A stretch of DNA of 64,000 bases from Stenotrophomonas sp. 610A2 (GCF_030549615.1 NZ_CP130832.1:4154001-4218000), one strand, 5' to 3'. Positions 5,846-14,506 are shown, counted from the first letter of the stretch. Notes: a model not told the origin generated them from the letters alone. Translations and numbers: made by a program.

Positions 5846-8479
5846 TCAGCGTGAGTACAGCGCGCGCTGCAGGTAAGGCGCTGTGGCTCCGACGCCCCGG
5901 CTCGCTACGTCCTGCGGCACGCCCTCGGCGACGATACGACCCCCCTTCTCCCCGGCGCCCGGGCCTACGTCGATCATCCAGTCGCTGTCGGCGACGACCC
6001 GCATGTCATGTTCGACGACGACCACGGTGTTGCCTGCGTCAACCAGTTCGTGCAATTGCACCATCAGCTTGTCCACGTCGAAAGGGTGCAGTCCAGTGGT
6101 CGGCTCGTCGAGCACGTATAGCGAGTCGCCACGCTGACTGCGCTGCAGCTCGGTGGCCAGCTTGATGCGCTGGGCCTCGCCGCCGGACAGTTCCGTCGCA
6201 GGCTGCCCGAGCCGCAGGTAACCCAAGCCAATGCCGTGGAGCAATGCCAGTGCACGGTGCACGGGCACTTCGTCGGCAAAGAACGACAGCGCCTCGTCCA
6301 CCGTCATCCCCAGCACTTGGGCGATGTTGCGCCCGTTCCACTCGATTTCGAGGGTCTTTTCGTTGTAACGCTTGCCGTGGCAGGTAGGGCATGGCGCGTA
6401 GACGCTCGGCATGAAGAGCAGTTCGATGCTGACGAAGCCTTCGCCCTCGCAAGTGGGGCAACGTCCCTGCGCCACGTTGAAGGAGAAGCGACCCACGCCA
6501 TAGCGGCGCGCCTTCGCAGCGCGCGTGGCTGCGAACAGCTTGCGCACATGGTCGAACAGGCCGGTGTAGGTCGCCAGGTTGGACCGCGGCGTGCGGCCGA
6601 TGGGCTTCTGGTCGACGTTGACCAGGCGGCGGATGGCACCCACGCCCGCACCCAGCCGGCCCGCAGTACGCGTTATTGCGTCGGGCAGCGGCATGTCGTC
6701 GCTGCTTTCCTCCACCGCCGGCTCGTGGCCGAGGTGCTCGCTCACGAGTTCCACCAGCGCCTGGCTGACCAGGCTAGACTTGCCCGAACCGGACACGCCA
6801 GTGACCGCAGTGAAGACCCCCAGTGGGATCCGCACATCGAGGCCATGCAGGTTGTTGCGTTGGATGCCGAGGAGCTCGAGCCAGCCTGACGGGCGCCGAG
6901 GCGTGCGCCGACGCGTGGGCACGGAGTCGAACAGATAGCGCCGCGTGTGCGACGCCTCGATGTCGCGCAACCCCAACGGCGGCCCGCTGTAGAGCACGCG
7001 GCCACCATGCTGGCCTGCATCCGGCCCCACATCGACAAGCCAGTCGGCGCGGCGCAGCGTATCCAGGTCGTGCTCGACGACGAACAGGGTGTTGCCGGCC
7101 GCCTTGAGCTGGCCCAGCACCGCGTGCAGGGCTTCCGCATCGGCGGGATGCAGCCCTGCCGACGGCTCGTCCAGCACGTAGACCACGCCGAACAAATTGG
7201 AGCGCGCCTGCGTCGCCAGGCGCAGCCGCTGTAGCTCGCCCGAGGAGAGCGTGGGCGTAGACCGGTCCAGCGCGAGGTAACCGAGACCCAGCCCCTGCAA
7301 CGCCTCAATCCGCTCGATCAGGTCGCGAGTGATGCGTTGTGCTGCGATCCGCTTCTCCTCGGACAGGTTCGCGGTGCGCCGCACGTCCGTGCCGCCGGTA
7401 TGCGGCGATCCGCCGGCGGCCACGCGACGGGCGATGTCCTTGCGTCCAGCGGCGCGGCTGCGCGTGGCGGTGGCAACTGGCGTGTCGAACCGGTGCTTCG
7501 CCGCGGGCGCCAGGAGTTCGGCGATATCAGCGAGCGGCAAACGCGACAAGGTGCCGATATCCAACCCGGCGAATGTGACCGACAGCGCTTCGCGCTTGAG
7601 GCGGCGACCGTCGCACGTCGCGCACGTGGTACCGGACATGAAGCGCGCGACACGCTTCTTCATCAGCGCGCTCTGCGTGTTGGCGAAGGTGTCTAGCACG
7701 TAGCGGCGCGCGCCGGTAAAGGTGCCCATGTAGCTGGGCTCGGTTTTGCGGCGCAGCGCCGCGCGCGTTTCAGCAGGTGTGAAACCCGCGTACACCGGAA
7801 CCACTGGCTGCTCGTCGGTGTGCAGGATCCAGTCGCGGTCCTTCTTCGGGAGCTCGCGCCAGGGTTTGTCGATGTCATACCCCAACGTCACCAGGATGTC
7901 GCGCAGGTTTTGCCCTTGCCACGCCGGTGGCCACGCTGCGATCGCCCGGTCGCGGATCGACAGCGACGGGTCGGGAACCATGGCCTCGTCCTTGACTGTG
8001 TAAACGTAGCCCAGCCCGTGGCAGGTAGGGCAAGCACCCTGCGGCGTGTTGGGCGAGAAATCTTCCGCATACAGCATGGGTTGCCGGGGCGGATAGGCGC
8101 CGGCGCGCGAATACAGAATGCGTAGCAGGCTCGACAGCGTGGTGATGCTGCCCACAGTGGAGCGGACGTTCGGCGTACCGCGCTGCTGCTGCAGCGCGAC
8201 TGCCGGCGGCATACCGTCGATGGCGTCAATGTCGGGTACGCCAACCTGGTCGATCAGGCGCCGCGCATAGGGCGACAGCGATTCCAGGTAGCGCCGCTGC
8301 GCCTCGGCATAGAGCGTGCCAAACGCCAGCGAAGATTTGCCCGATCCCGAGATGCCGGAGAACACGACGATTGCATCCCTCGGGAGGTCGACATCGACAT
8401 CCTTGAGGTTGTGCTCACGCGCGCCTCGCACGTGCACGAAGGCGTCGAACCCGACCGGCGACGGGGACTGGTGTGGCAT
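5846..8479 (-). CDS. UvrA2-like ABC ATPase (UvrA paralogue)
   Basis: An 877-residue tandem ABC ATPase of the UvrA family, shorter than nucleotide-excision-repair UvrA (about 940-1,000), as in UvrA2/DrrC-like proteins that lack much of the UvrB-binding region. Both Walker A motifs (GISGSGKSS near the N-terminus, GVSGSGKSS in the second half) and both signatures (LSSGELQRLRLA, LSGGEAQRIKLA) are intact. CxxC zinc modules are visible (CPTCHGLGY, CATCDGRRL, CPTCEGEG with CPTCHGK). I chose ATG 8479 because GGAG lies upstream; the frame is open further. Family members are linked to DNA damage or DNA-intercalating drug tolerance. It is an island cargo gene on the opposite strand to its neighbours. 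Confidence 0.88.
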   Translation of the reverse strand: MPHQSPSPVGFDAFVHVRGAREHNLKDVDVDLPRDAIVVFSGISGSGKSSLAFGTLYAEAQRRYLESLSPYARRLIDQVGVPDIDAIDGMPPAVALQQQRGTPNVRSTVGSITTLSSLLRILYSRAGAYPPRQPMLYAEDFSPNTPQGACPTCHGLGYVYTVKDEAMVPDPSLSIRDRAIAAWPPAWQGQNLRDILVTLGYDIDKPWRELPKKDRDWILHTDEQPVVPVYAGFTPAETRAALRRKTEPSYMGTFTGARRYVLDTFANTQSALMKKRVARFMSGTTCATCDGRRLKREALSVTFAGLDIGTLSRLPLADIAELLAPAAKHRFDTPVATATRSRAAGRKDIARRVAAGGSPHTGGTDVRRTANLSEEKRIAAQRITRDLIERIEALQGLGLGYLALDRSTPTLSSGELQRLRLATQARSNLFGVVYVLDEPSAGLHPADAEALHAVLGQLKAAGNTLFVVEHDLDTLRRADWLVDVGPDAGQHGGRVLYSGPPLGLRDIEASHTRRYLFDSVPTRRRTPRRPSGWLELLGIQRNNLHGLDVRIPLGVFTAVTGVSGSGKSSLVSQALVELVSEHLGHEPAVEESSDDMPLPDAITRTAGRLGAGVGAIRRLVNVDQKPIGRTPRSNLATYTGLFDHVRKLFAATRAAKARRYGVGRFSFNVAQGRCPTCEGEGFVSIELLFMPSVYAPCPTCHGKRYNEKTLEIEWNGRNIAQVLGMTVDEALSFFADEVPVHRALALLHGIGLGYLRLGQPATELSGGEAQRIKLATELQRSQRGDSLYVLDEPTTGLHPFDVDKLMVQLHELVDAGNTVVVVEHDMRVVADSDWMIDVGPGAGEKGGRIVAEGVPQDVASRGVGATAPYLQRALYSR

Positions 8480-8722
8480 GGGTTCGCACTCCTGCAGATT
8501 CGTGACTATGGTAAATCTGCGCTCGCCGTCCGCGTGAAGGGGGCGTCGAGCCATCCTCACACCGTCGCAACACATCGCTCCACGGAAGCGACTAGTTTGT
8601 CAGGCAATAGCGGCCAACTGGCTAGGCGCGCCGATCCGTTGATTTCTTGGCTCAATCAAGTCCTAGGCTTCCAAGTAAGGGAGGGGACGTCGTTACTCCG
8701 TCAGACCAACAGGAGACAGCTC

Positions 8723-9025
8723 ATGGTCAAGGTTGCGCTATTCGTTCGCTTCGAAGCGAAAATCGGCAAGGAGAAAGAAGTTGAAAGCTTTCTCCTGAGT
8801 GGTCTGCCACTAGTTATGGACGAGCCCGCCACGACCGTCTGGTTCGGAATTCGCCTCGGGCCAACAACCTTCGGCATTTTCGATGCCTTTCCCGACGATG
8901 CGGGCCGGGAGGCCCATCTCGCCGGCAAGGTTGCAGCGGCCTTGATGGCCAAGGCCGGGGAAATGTTCTCCGAGCCGCCGACCATCGAGAAAGTCGACGT
9001 GCTCGCGGCAAAGCTACCCAGCTAG
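8723..9025 (+). CDS. Antibiotic biosynthesis monooxygenase (ABM)-family protein
   Basis: A 100-residue ferredoxin-like dimeric alpha/beta-barrel protein. It opens VKVALFVRFEAKIGKEKEVE, typical of the ABM domain, followed by TTVWFGIRLGPTTFGIFDAF, where such proteins pack their central sheet. Close relatives are annotated as monooxygenases, but small stand-alone members are mostly of unknown substrate. The start at 8723 has AGGAGA seven bases upstream, and a terminator follows the stop. It is transcribed divergently from the UvrA2-like gene, about 240 bases apart, and may share a regulatory region with it. Confidence 0.8.
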   Translation: MVKVALFVRFEAKIGKEKEVESFLLSGLPLVMDEPATTVWFGIRLGPTTFGIFDAFPDDAGREAHLAGKVAAALMAKAGEMFSEPPTIEKVDVLAAKLPS

Positions 9026-9036
9026 GCAAGTGGGGC

Positions 9037-9077
9037 AAGCCGCCACTCGGAGACGCCTTCGGGCGGCTTCGTTGTTT
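9037..9077 (+). terminator. Probable terminator after the ABM gene
   Basis: AAGCCGCC (9037-9044) pairs with GGCGGCTT (9062-9069) around a 17-base loop, followed by CGTTGTTTG. The T-run is imperfect, so efficiency is uncertain, but the position 12 bases after the stop fits. Confidence 0.6.
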
Positions 9078-9843
9078 GCCCAACCAAGTCATTGCCATGC
9101 CCTCCCCGTCCCTACGTTCGAAATCCATCCCACGGCTCTGCAGCAACCAAGCCGTGCCTCGGAAATCACTGGTCTCTTAGACGGTCGCACCGCACACGGG
9201 CTTGTGTATCGACTTATGCGCGACCCGCGTCCGATTTCTACGATGCCTCCTGCATTTCCCTAGCCTCTCAATCGTTGGCTTCGCCGAGGGCCAAGGCCGA
9301 CGCCAGAGGCCTCGACGATTCCAGCCTCCTGTGGAGCGGGACTTCGCCCAACGCGATTCCACAGGGCGTGGCTCCGGGACTTGTGACCTGCGTGCTCGCA
9401 GGGATTGCCTAAGTTGTCGCTGTCCGCTTCGGGTCGCACGCCCTGCGGCCCGATGCACTCGTTGCGAGACGTAAACCGAAGGTGGCCTGGTCGAACTCTA
9501 TCGAGGAAGCCACATCACTCTCCGTTGACACTTCAGCAAAGGCAGTCTCGGTTCCAGTCGGTACTGGGACTGGCATCACGAACCTAAGCTGCCTCTAGAT
9601 CGCTAAATACCTCGAGCGGAATCCGTACAAGCAGCAGATTGCAGAGCGAGCACCCGCTGCTTCCGGATGAGCCTGCACTTATGTCCTGCGCGCTGCCGAA
9701 AACCCGGAGGTTTGCTCAAGCCCCATGAGATCGGCCCGACGACCGCTAGCAGACGCTCAATCGCTTGGTCGTCGCCGGTACGGCGCGAACCAGCATCCGA
9801 TCGGCAAGAGCCGGGACGGGGAGATGCCGCCCCAGTAGTGGCG
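9078..9843. other. Long stretch without a recognisable gene
   Basis: About 770 bases in which every frame is short or reads as low-complexity Arg/Ser-rich translation. No terminal repeats or transposase motifs were found. It probably consists of decayed sequence left from earlier insertions; it may include the regulatory region of whatever originally stood here. Confidence 0.5.
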
Positions 9844-10686
9844 TTACCTGCTGGTCGGCGAGAAATTGTGAGCTCCACGCGTCCTTCGCCACTGGATCCA
9901 CGCGATCGCGGCGACGAAGAAAACGCTGCACAGGTAACTACCTTCCGGCCCTTGTGCGCCACCGGTGAAGGTGTCGAGGCCTTGCGGGCGCAGCGCCACC
10001 AGGAGTGCCGGCAAGTGCGCATGCATACCGGCGACGGGCAGTTCGAAGCCGGTTGCGAGCAACCAGTTCCACCCCGCGTGCCAGCCCATCACGCCCCAGA
10101 TACTGCCAGTCCACAGTGCCCAGGCGCAGGCGCAGGCGAACAGCGAGAACAGGGACGTGCTGAGGATGATCAGGGGCGGCTGGTGCGGACTGAAATGCAG
10201 GAAGCAGAAAACGAGCGACACAAGCAGCACTGCCACGGCGACATTAGTCTTGCGCGGCACCACCGACAGCATCCAACCGCGGAAGATGACTTCCTCCACG
10301 GTCGCTTGGAACATGAAACTTACTAGCAGCAGACTCACGGGCGAGCGCCATGCTTGCCCCAAGCCTGCGGCCTGCATGCCGCCTGCCATCCAGATCGTGA
10401 CTACGACCAGCGCGACTGTGCCGAATCCAACGGCAAGTCCGCGCAGGACGGTTTTCAGCCGTACCGGACCGGTCAGCCCGATGCTCGCCAGCGAGCGCCC
10501 TTCGACCAAGCGTACCCAGGCGAGCACGCCCGCCAGCGTTGGCGGGAAGGCGCAGTCCGCGAGGAAGGGTTCGACCCGAGCGATCTGTTCCAGCGTGGGC
10601 CTGTCCTCGGGTCGTTTCGTGTGTTCGATGGCCCGCTCTACGGTTTCCCGCGCATCGGCCTCGCCATCGAGGTCGGCCACCAGCAC
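9844..10686 (-). CDS. CPBP-family intramembrane metalloprotease, possibly 5'-truncated
   Basis: The protein has several membrane segments and the CPBP (Abi/CAAX) signature TVEEVIFRGWML with the EExxxR motif, then FLHFSPHQ and WHAGWNWLL supplying further conserved His residues. Such proteases act in the inner membrane and are often linked to bacteriocin immunity or prenyl-protein processing. The only start in frame is a GTG at 10686; the frame stays open upstream to a TGA only about 17 codons earlier (through AGAIFY), and that hydrophobic piece looks like the end of a first membrane helix. The usual N-terminus therefore seems to be missing, replaced by the end of an unrelated gene. Function is uncertain. 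Confidence 0.65.
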   Translation of the reverse strand: MLVADLDGEADARETVERAIEHTKRPEDRPTLEQIARVEPFLADCAFPPTLAGVLAWVRLVEGRSLASIGLTGPVRLKTVLRGLAVGFGTVALVVVTIWMAGGMQAAGLGQAWRSPVSLLLVSFMFQATVEEVIFRGWMLSVVPRKTNVAVAVLLVSLVFCFLHFSPHQPPLIILSTSLFSLFACACAWALWTGSIWGVMGWHAGWNWLLATGFELPVAGMHAHLPALLVALRPQGLDTFTGGAQGPEGSYLCSVFFVAAIAWIQWRRTRGAHNFSPTSR

Positions 10687-10734
10687 GTAGAAAATTGCAC
10701 CGGCAGCACCAGCATCGAGGCCCGTCTCCGTGCG

Positions 10735-10965
10735 TCAGAAGTCCAGCGCATAGGCGCCGACGGAAGGCGATGAACCGAAGGCCTTTACGTAGCCTTTGCT
10801 GAGGACGACGGGGACATTCTCGAAGGCGATCGCACCCTTGTGCTTCAGATTAAGGAGTCGCTCCTTGAGGAAGCTGTAGACCTCGCGTTCCAGCGTCGCG
10901 AGCGCGCTGCCCTTCTGGCCGATGAAGGCCTCGGCCTGTGACCAGCAGGGTTGGAACTTTGGCAC
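10735..10965 (-). pseudogene. C-terminal end of an unrecognised protein
   Basis: The minus-strand frame reads like real coding sequence (ATLEREVYSFLKERLLNLKH, then NVPVVLSKGYVKAFGSSPSV) and ends ALDF. The open frame runs back only to a TAG near 10999, and no plausible start or upstream homologous frame is seen, so it is either a very small gene or, more likely, the tail of a deleted one. Its stop lies just before the truncated start of the protease gene, which looks like a deletion junction. I cannot name the family. Confidence 0.4.
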
Positions 10966-11070
10966 GTGGTACTGGTCTTGCGGGAGCCCCTACGCGAAAT
11001 TACAGCACCCAAAGTTGCATCCCCGCCCTCGCTGGTCCATGCTGGGGGGGAGCGCTTGTGGGGCCAAATC

Positions 11071-11385
11071 ATGGTTACGCGTTCTTTTAACTACTTTGCT
11101 CTTCGATCAGACTTTGATCGTTCAGCCCACCATCTCGTCGCCACCTGCACAGCATTGGCGTCTAACGAGCGTCAGGCGTTGCTCGAGGGCTTGGCTGATT
11201 TAGCAGCGAAAATTGCAGACGGAGTCCAAGGTCATCGGGAAGAAGCGGCCATCCTCATAAGCATTCAACGAGTAATGCAGAGGGTGAAGCGTGAGGTATT
11301 CACACACGCAACTTCCCCACTCGACCACAATCCTTCATGGCTCCCTGCCTATCAGTGTGTTATCGAAGCAAGCCAAGAACGATGA
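11071..11385 (+). CDS. Hypothetical 104-residue helical protein
   Basis: I do not recognise this protein. It is soluble and predicted almost entirely helical (ASNERQALLEGLADLAAKI, then EEAAILISIQRVMQRVKREV). ATG 11071 is preferred over upstream starts because the earlier residues look non-conserved; there is no clear ribosome binding site at the usual distance. Its stop TGA overlaps the ATG of the next gene (ATGA at 11382-11385), so the two are probably co-translated. Confidence 0.55.
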   Translation: MVTRSFNYFALRSDFDRSAHHLVATCTALASNERQALLEGLADLAAKIADGVQGHREEAAILISIQRVMQRVKREVFTHATSPLDHNPSWLPAYQCVIEASQER

Positions 11386-11594
11386 AACCGTGCCTCACAG
11401 AAACCGAGTTGGAAATGATCCAGAGTGCCTACAAGCTCTATGGGGCAAGTGACGGTTTCTGGATTACTTTCAATATCATCACAGAAGCGGTTACTCAAAG
11501 AAGCGATTGTTCCGGGAAGGAAGTGACAGACATGGTCAAGAGTGCGTTTAAAGAGTTGGCTCGAACAGACAGCGCGTTCGATGAAGCTTTTTGA
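11382..11594 (+). CDS. Small protein, copy 1 of the YGxxDGFW family
   Basis: A 70-residue protein that I do not recognise by family, but two further copies occur within 1.3 kb. Shared features are a leading LT-x-x-EL helix, the core YGASDGFW, then a helix with T-x-R-x-x-C (TQRSDCS) and an amphipathic helix ending in a Trp- or Leu-Ala pair followed by D-x-x-F. It is all-alpha, soluble and acidic. The start overlaps the upstream gene stop by four bases. This is the most divergent of the three copies. Confidence 0.65.
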   Translation: MKPCLTETELEMIQSAYKLYGASDGFWITFNIITEAVTQRSDCSGKEVTDMVKSAFKELARTDSAFDEAF

Positions 11595-11603
11595 ATAACA
11601 GTA

Positions 11604-11631
11604 GAGAAAAAGAGCCCGGCGTACCGGGCTC
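11604..11631 (-). terminator. Strong minus-strand terminator of the DUF488 gene
   Basis: GAGCCCGG (11612-11619) and CCGGGCTC (11624-11631) form a perfect 8-bp stem with a four-base loop. On the minus strand it is followed by TTTTTCTC. It overlaps the DUF488 stop codon, showing that the now broken gene was a normal transcription unit. Confidence 0.85.
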
Positions 11632-12260
11632 ACGGTGCTACTCCCCAGTAGATGCCTCGGATCATGGCCCCCGCCCTCAGTTCAGTCAACCATTTCTGCG
11701 CCCTCGGCCAGGAGCTCGGCTGGGTTGCTCTTAAAGCAAGCCGAGCTGCAAATGGGGGATATATAAGGCCCTCACCCGCCCGCTGCGCCATGGGATTGAG
11801 TCTGTGCGGGTCCGGTGCTCGTTCGGTCTGGATATGCAGCACTTGGTGACCCCGGTGCACTAGAAGGTCCGAAATCAACCGCCGATGGCAGCGCCACCAC
11901 AGTAGCTCTGCACACATCAATGCCGTCCGACTTCTCGCGGCAGCAGCCAAGGCTTGTTCAAGCCCATCAGCAAACCCTGCGCTGGCCATGTGGTCTGCGT
12001 AGCCCTGAAACGATGAGTTCCTCCACCCGCCGTTCGCCGACCTTGACTGCACTGTTCGCCGCCCCCTAGCCGGGAACCCAATGATAGCCAATGCCTTCCC
12101 GAGGCAATTGCGCACTCATCGCGTCGCTGCCGAACCAAGGAAACTTTCGGAAGCCAGGAAACCGTCTGACACCCGGAACTGAGTCGATTTGGTTGGCTTG
12201 CAGAACATCGATAAAAGCGCCCCACGTGCCCGTTGAGTACCCCATCGTCCAAACAGTCAA
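11630..12260 (-). pseudogene. DUF488-family gene broken by a frameshift
   Basis: The N-terminal half starts at TTG 12260 and reads WTMGYSTGTWGAFIDVL and VRRFPGFRKFPWF, matching the DUF488 opening (DVRxxPxSRxxPxF), then runs into TAG after GYHWVPG near 12070. The C-terminal half continues in another frame with GRRTVQ, FQGYADHM and the family hallmark LMCAELLWWRCHR, ending at 11630. The two halves join only if one base is removed or two are added around 12069-12073. DUF488 proteins are small, poorly understood, and often found in defence or stress neighbourhoods. Unless the sequence has an error here, the gene is inactive. Confidence 0.8.
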
Positions 12261-12434
12261 GGGTTTTTCCTGCCATCGATCTCAACCCGACTACGCTGGA
12301 ATTCTTTGCCCAAAGAGCGGGGGCGGGTAGTCTAGAACTTACCTCGACACCTTCGCCTCAGCTGCCCGCTCACCTCTGGCAACAGCGCCAGACCCGGTGA
12401 TAGGATTTTCCGGTCCGACCGCCTGGCACCTTTC

Positions 12435-12653
12435 ATGAACGAGCACACTTCAACTCAGTGCTTAACTCTGTCCGAGCTTGCCCAGCTGCGGCTCGCGTTT
12501 GAGCGCTACGGGACCGGGGATGGGTTCTGGCTCGCTTATACCGACATCCTTGATGCAGCCACCAACAGGCTTGGGTGCGACCGAAATATCGTGAACGAAG
12601 AAATGCGGAACGCTTTCCGGAAGTGGGCTAGGGAGGACCCTCAGTTCCTCTGA
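12435..12653 (+). CDS. Small protein, copy 2 of the YGxxDGFW family
   Basis: A 72-residue paralogue of the protein at 11382. Key segments are LTLSELAQLRLAFERYGTGD, then GFW, AATNRLGC, and EEMRNAFRKWAREDPQF at the end. Conservation is strongest in ERYG-x-GDGFW and EMR-x-AFR-x-W, which suggests a folded helical domain rather than noise. No strong ribosome binding site precedes the ATG. GGGAGGA near its 3' end may serve the next copy, which begins at its stop codon. Confidence 0.7.
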   Translation: MNEHTSTQCLTLSELAQLRLAFERYGTGDGFWLAYTDILDAATNRLGCDRNIVNEEMRNAFRKWAREDPQFL

Positions 12654-12910
12654 TCGGCCAGAAGCGCCGGCCGTTCCGTCCCCCTGATCAGCGCCTGCCA
12701 GACCGTTCCAACGACGGATGCCTATCGGACGATGAGCTGACCGCGCTGCGCCAAGCCTTCGAGCGCTACGGTTCGGGCGATGGGTTCTGGATGGCCTTTG
12801 AGGACGTTATGGAACAGGCTGCTACTCGGCGGCGTTGCAGCTGCCAGATCGTGCTCAATGAAATGCGGGCCACCTTCCGCACCTGGTCGAAGAGCGACCC
12901 CCGATTCTAG
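12650..12910 (+). CDS. Small protein, copy 3 of the YGxxDGFW family, no ATG start
   Basis: The third paralogue reads LSDDELTALRQAFERYGSGD, then GFWMAFEDV, AATRRRC and NEMRATFRTW up to a TAG at 12908. The frame is open back to 12632 but contains no ATG, GTG or TTG before the conserved part. A CTG at 12650 overlaps the stop of copy 2 as CTGA and has GGGAGGA twelve bases upstream, so coupled initiation at CTG is possible; otherwise this copy has lost its start and is a pseudogene. Coordinates assume the CTG. Its conserved core is intact and closer to copy 2 than to copy 1. Confidence 0.5.
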   Translation: MIGQKRRPFRPPDQRLPDRSNDGCLSDDELTALRQAFERYGSGDGFWMAFEDVMEQAATRRRCSCQIVLNEMRATFRTWSKSDPRF

Positions 12911-13030
12911 TAGGGGCAAAATGCCTTTCGCCTCCCCTCTGCCAAGCATGGCCAGCCGCCCGGTCGCATGCCCCTCTTGCGGGACGGCGGCCGGAGGTTT
13001 CAAATACCGTCTTTCATACCTGTACCGCCG

Positions 13031-13270
13031 ATGGCCTCCTCCCCTCATTTCCAGCTCCTGGAAGAGCTCGTCCACTCAATGGAAAATGAAGTGCAAGACC
13101 TCTCGACTGGCGACCGCGTCAGCAAACTCGAGGCCGTACGTCAAGCTGCAGCCCGAGCATTTGCTTGCTGTGAGCAAGCAGATGAGGAGGCAATAGATGC
13201 GCTGGTACAGCGCGCCTGCGAAGCGAGCGTGTGCAGATTTTTGTGTAAACGGGATTCGGGTTACAGCTGA
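13031..13270 (+). CDS. Small helical protein, 3' end replaced by IS256 sequence
   Basis: A 79-residue frame, [20 protein letters not shown] onward, predicted all helical with acidic heptads ([20 protein letters not shown]). I do not recognise it. The last ten or so codons (from about 13240) lie in the end of the IS256 element, so the original C-terminus has been lost or altered by that insertion. An alternative ATG at 12968 would add 21 unconserved residues. No ribosome binding site is evident. Confidence 0.4.
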   Translation: MASSPHFQLLEELVHSMENEVQDLSTGDRVSKLEAVRQAAARAFACCEQADEEAIDALVQRACEASVCRFLCKRDSGYS

Positions 13271-14448
13271 GGGAGCCGCCCCTCAAACTGGATGGTAAAT
13301 CGGTTCAGGGCTGCCTTCCAATCACGGATGGGTAAGGTCCATCGTTTGCTGATGTTGCGCAACGCGAGGTAGAGCAGTTTGACGAGAGCTTCGTCGCTCG
13401 GAAACGCGCCGCGGTGCTTGGTTAATTTTCGTAGCCCCATGTTCACCGACTCGATTGCGTTGGTTGTATAGATGACCTTACGGATCTCGGGTGGATAGTC
13501 GAAAAATGGGGTTAACCGTGTCCAGTTACGCCGCCAAGACTGGCCAATCGGCAGGTACTCCTTGTCCCAGCGTGCCTCGAACTCGGTGAGCCGTTGCTCA
13601 GCTTCCTCGGCGGTGGCGCAGGTGTAGATGCGCTTGAGGTCGGCCGCCACTTCTAGTCGCCGCTTCCACGACACATAGTTCAAGCTGTGCCTGACCATAT
13701 GCACGATGCATAGTTGCACCGTGGTGTACGGAAACACTGCCTCGATAGCCTCAGGGAAGCCCTTCAGGCCGTCGACACAGGCGATGAAGATGTCTTGCAC
13801 GCCACGATTACGTAGCTCCGTCACCACTTGCAACCAGAACTTCGCACCCTCGGTTTGGGCCAGCCACAGGCCCAGAACTTCCTTCTCACCGCTCATCGTT
13901 ATACCGATGGCCAGGTAGACCGCCTTGACTCGAACTGCACCGTCTCGAACTTTGACGTGGATGCAGTCCAAGTACACGATCGGATAGACCGGATCGAGCG
14001 GGCGCGCCTGCCACGCCTTGACCTCATCCACCACTGCGTCTGTGACCGATGAAATTAAGCTCGGCGACACCTCGGCCCCGTACATCTCCTCCAGGTGTGC
14101 CTGGATCTCGCGCACGGTCATCCCGCGTGCGTACAGTGACAGGATCTTGTCGTCGAACCCACTCCAACGGGTCTGGTGCTTCGGAATTAGCTTGGGCTCG
14201 AAGGTGCCTTGGCGATCGCGTGGCACCTCGATAGGCAGCTCACCAAACTCACCCTTGAGCGTCTTACGACTGCGGCCGTTGCGGGTGTTGCCAGCACCGT
14301 TGGCCACCGGCTCGTGCTTCTCATGCCCCAAGTGCTCGGTCATCTCTGCATCGAGCGCCTTCTCTACCAGCAGCTTGGTCAACTGCTTTAGCAAGCCGTT
14401 CTCGCCGATCAGGTCCTCAGGTCTCTTGTAGTTCCGTGATGGCGGCGT
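13229..14448 (-). mobile_element. IS256-family element lacking one end
   Basis: The left edge shows GTGTGCAGATTTTTGTGTAA (from about 13229), of the type found at IS256-family ends and lying just beyond the transposase stop. The matching inverted copy should occur 60-120 bases beyond the transposase start, but nothing similar is present up to the flavoprotein gene at 14507. The element is therefore cut at about 14448, and probably immobile. Confidence 0.7.
13261..14448 (-). pseudogene. IS256-family (mutator-type) transposase, N-terminus missing
   Basis: About 395 residues are recognisable, from [20 protein letters not shown] through [12 protein letters not shown] to the C-terminal QFEGRLPQL. 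The catalytic DDE residues lie in [21 protein letters not shown] and [14 protein letters not shown]. The frame is open as far as 14562, but residues before TPPSRN are the antisense of the neighbouring flavoprotein gene and do not resemble a transposase start. The first 15-25 residues and the promoter have therefore been lost. Everything from the DNA-binding region on is intact. Confidence 0.85.
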
Positions 14449-14506
14449 CAGTGCGCAGAGCCAACGTTCGTGGCAACCTTTGTTGACATTCCTCTTCAAC
14501 CAACCC

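Noticed and set aside
9667..10326. A 219-codon forward frame in the protease region
   Set aside because: It is antisense to the CPBP gene and consists of low-complexity Arg/Gln-rich translation.
12780..13196. A forward frame with a CPSCG motif that resembles a zinc ribbon
   Set aside because: Only one Cys pair is present, there is no second half, and the frame overlaps the third small-family copy and the 13031 gene.
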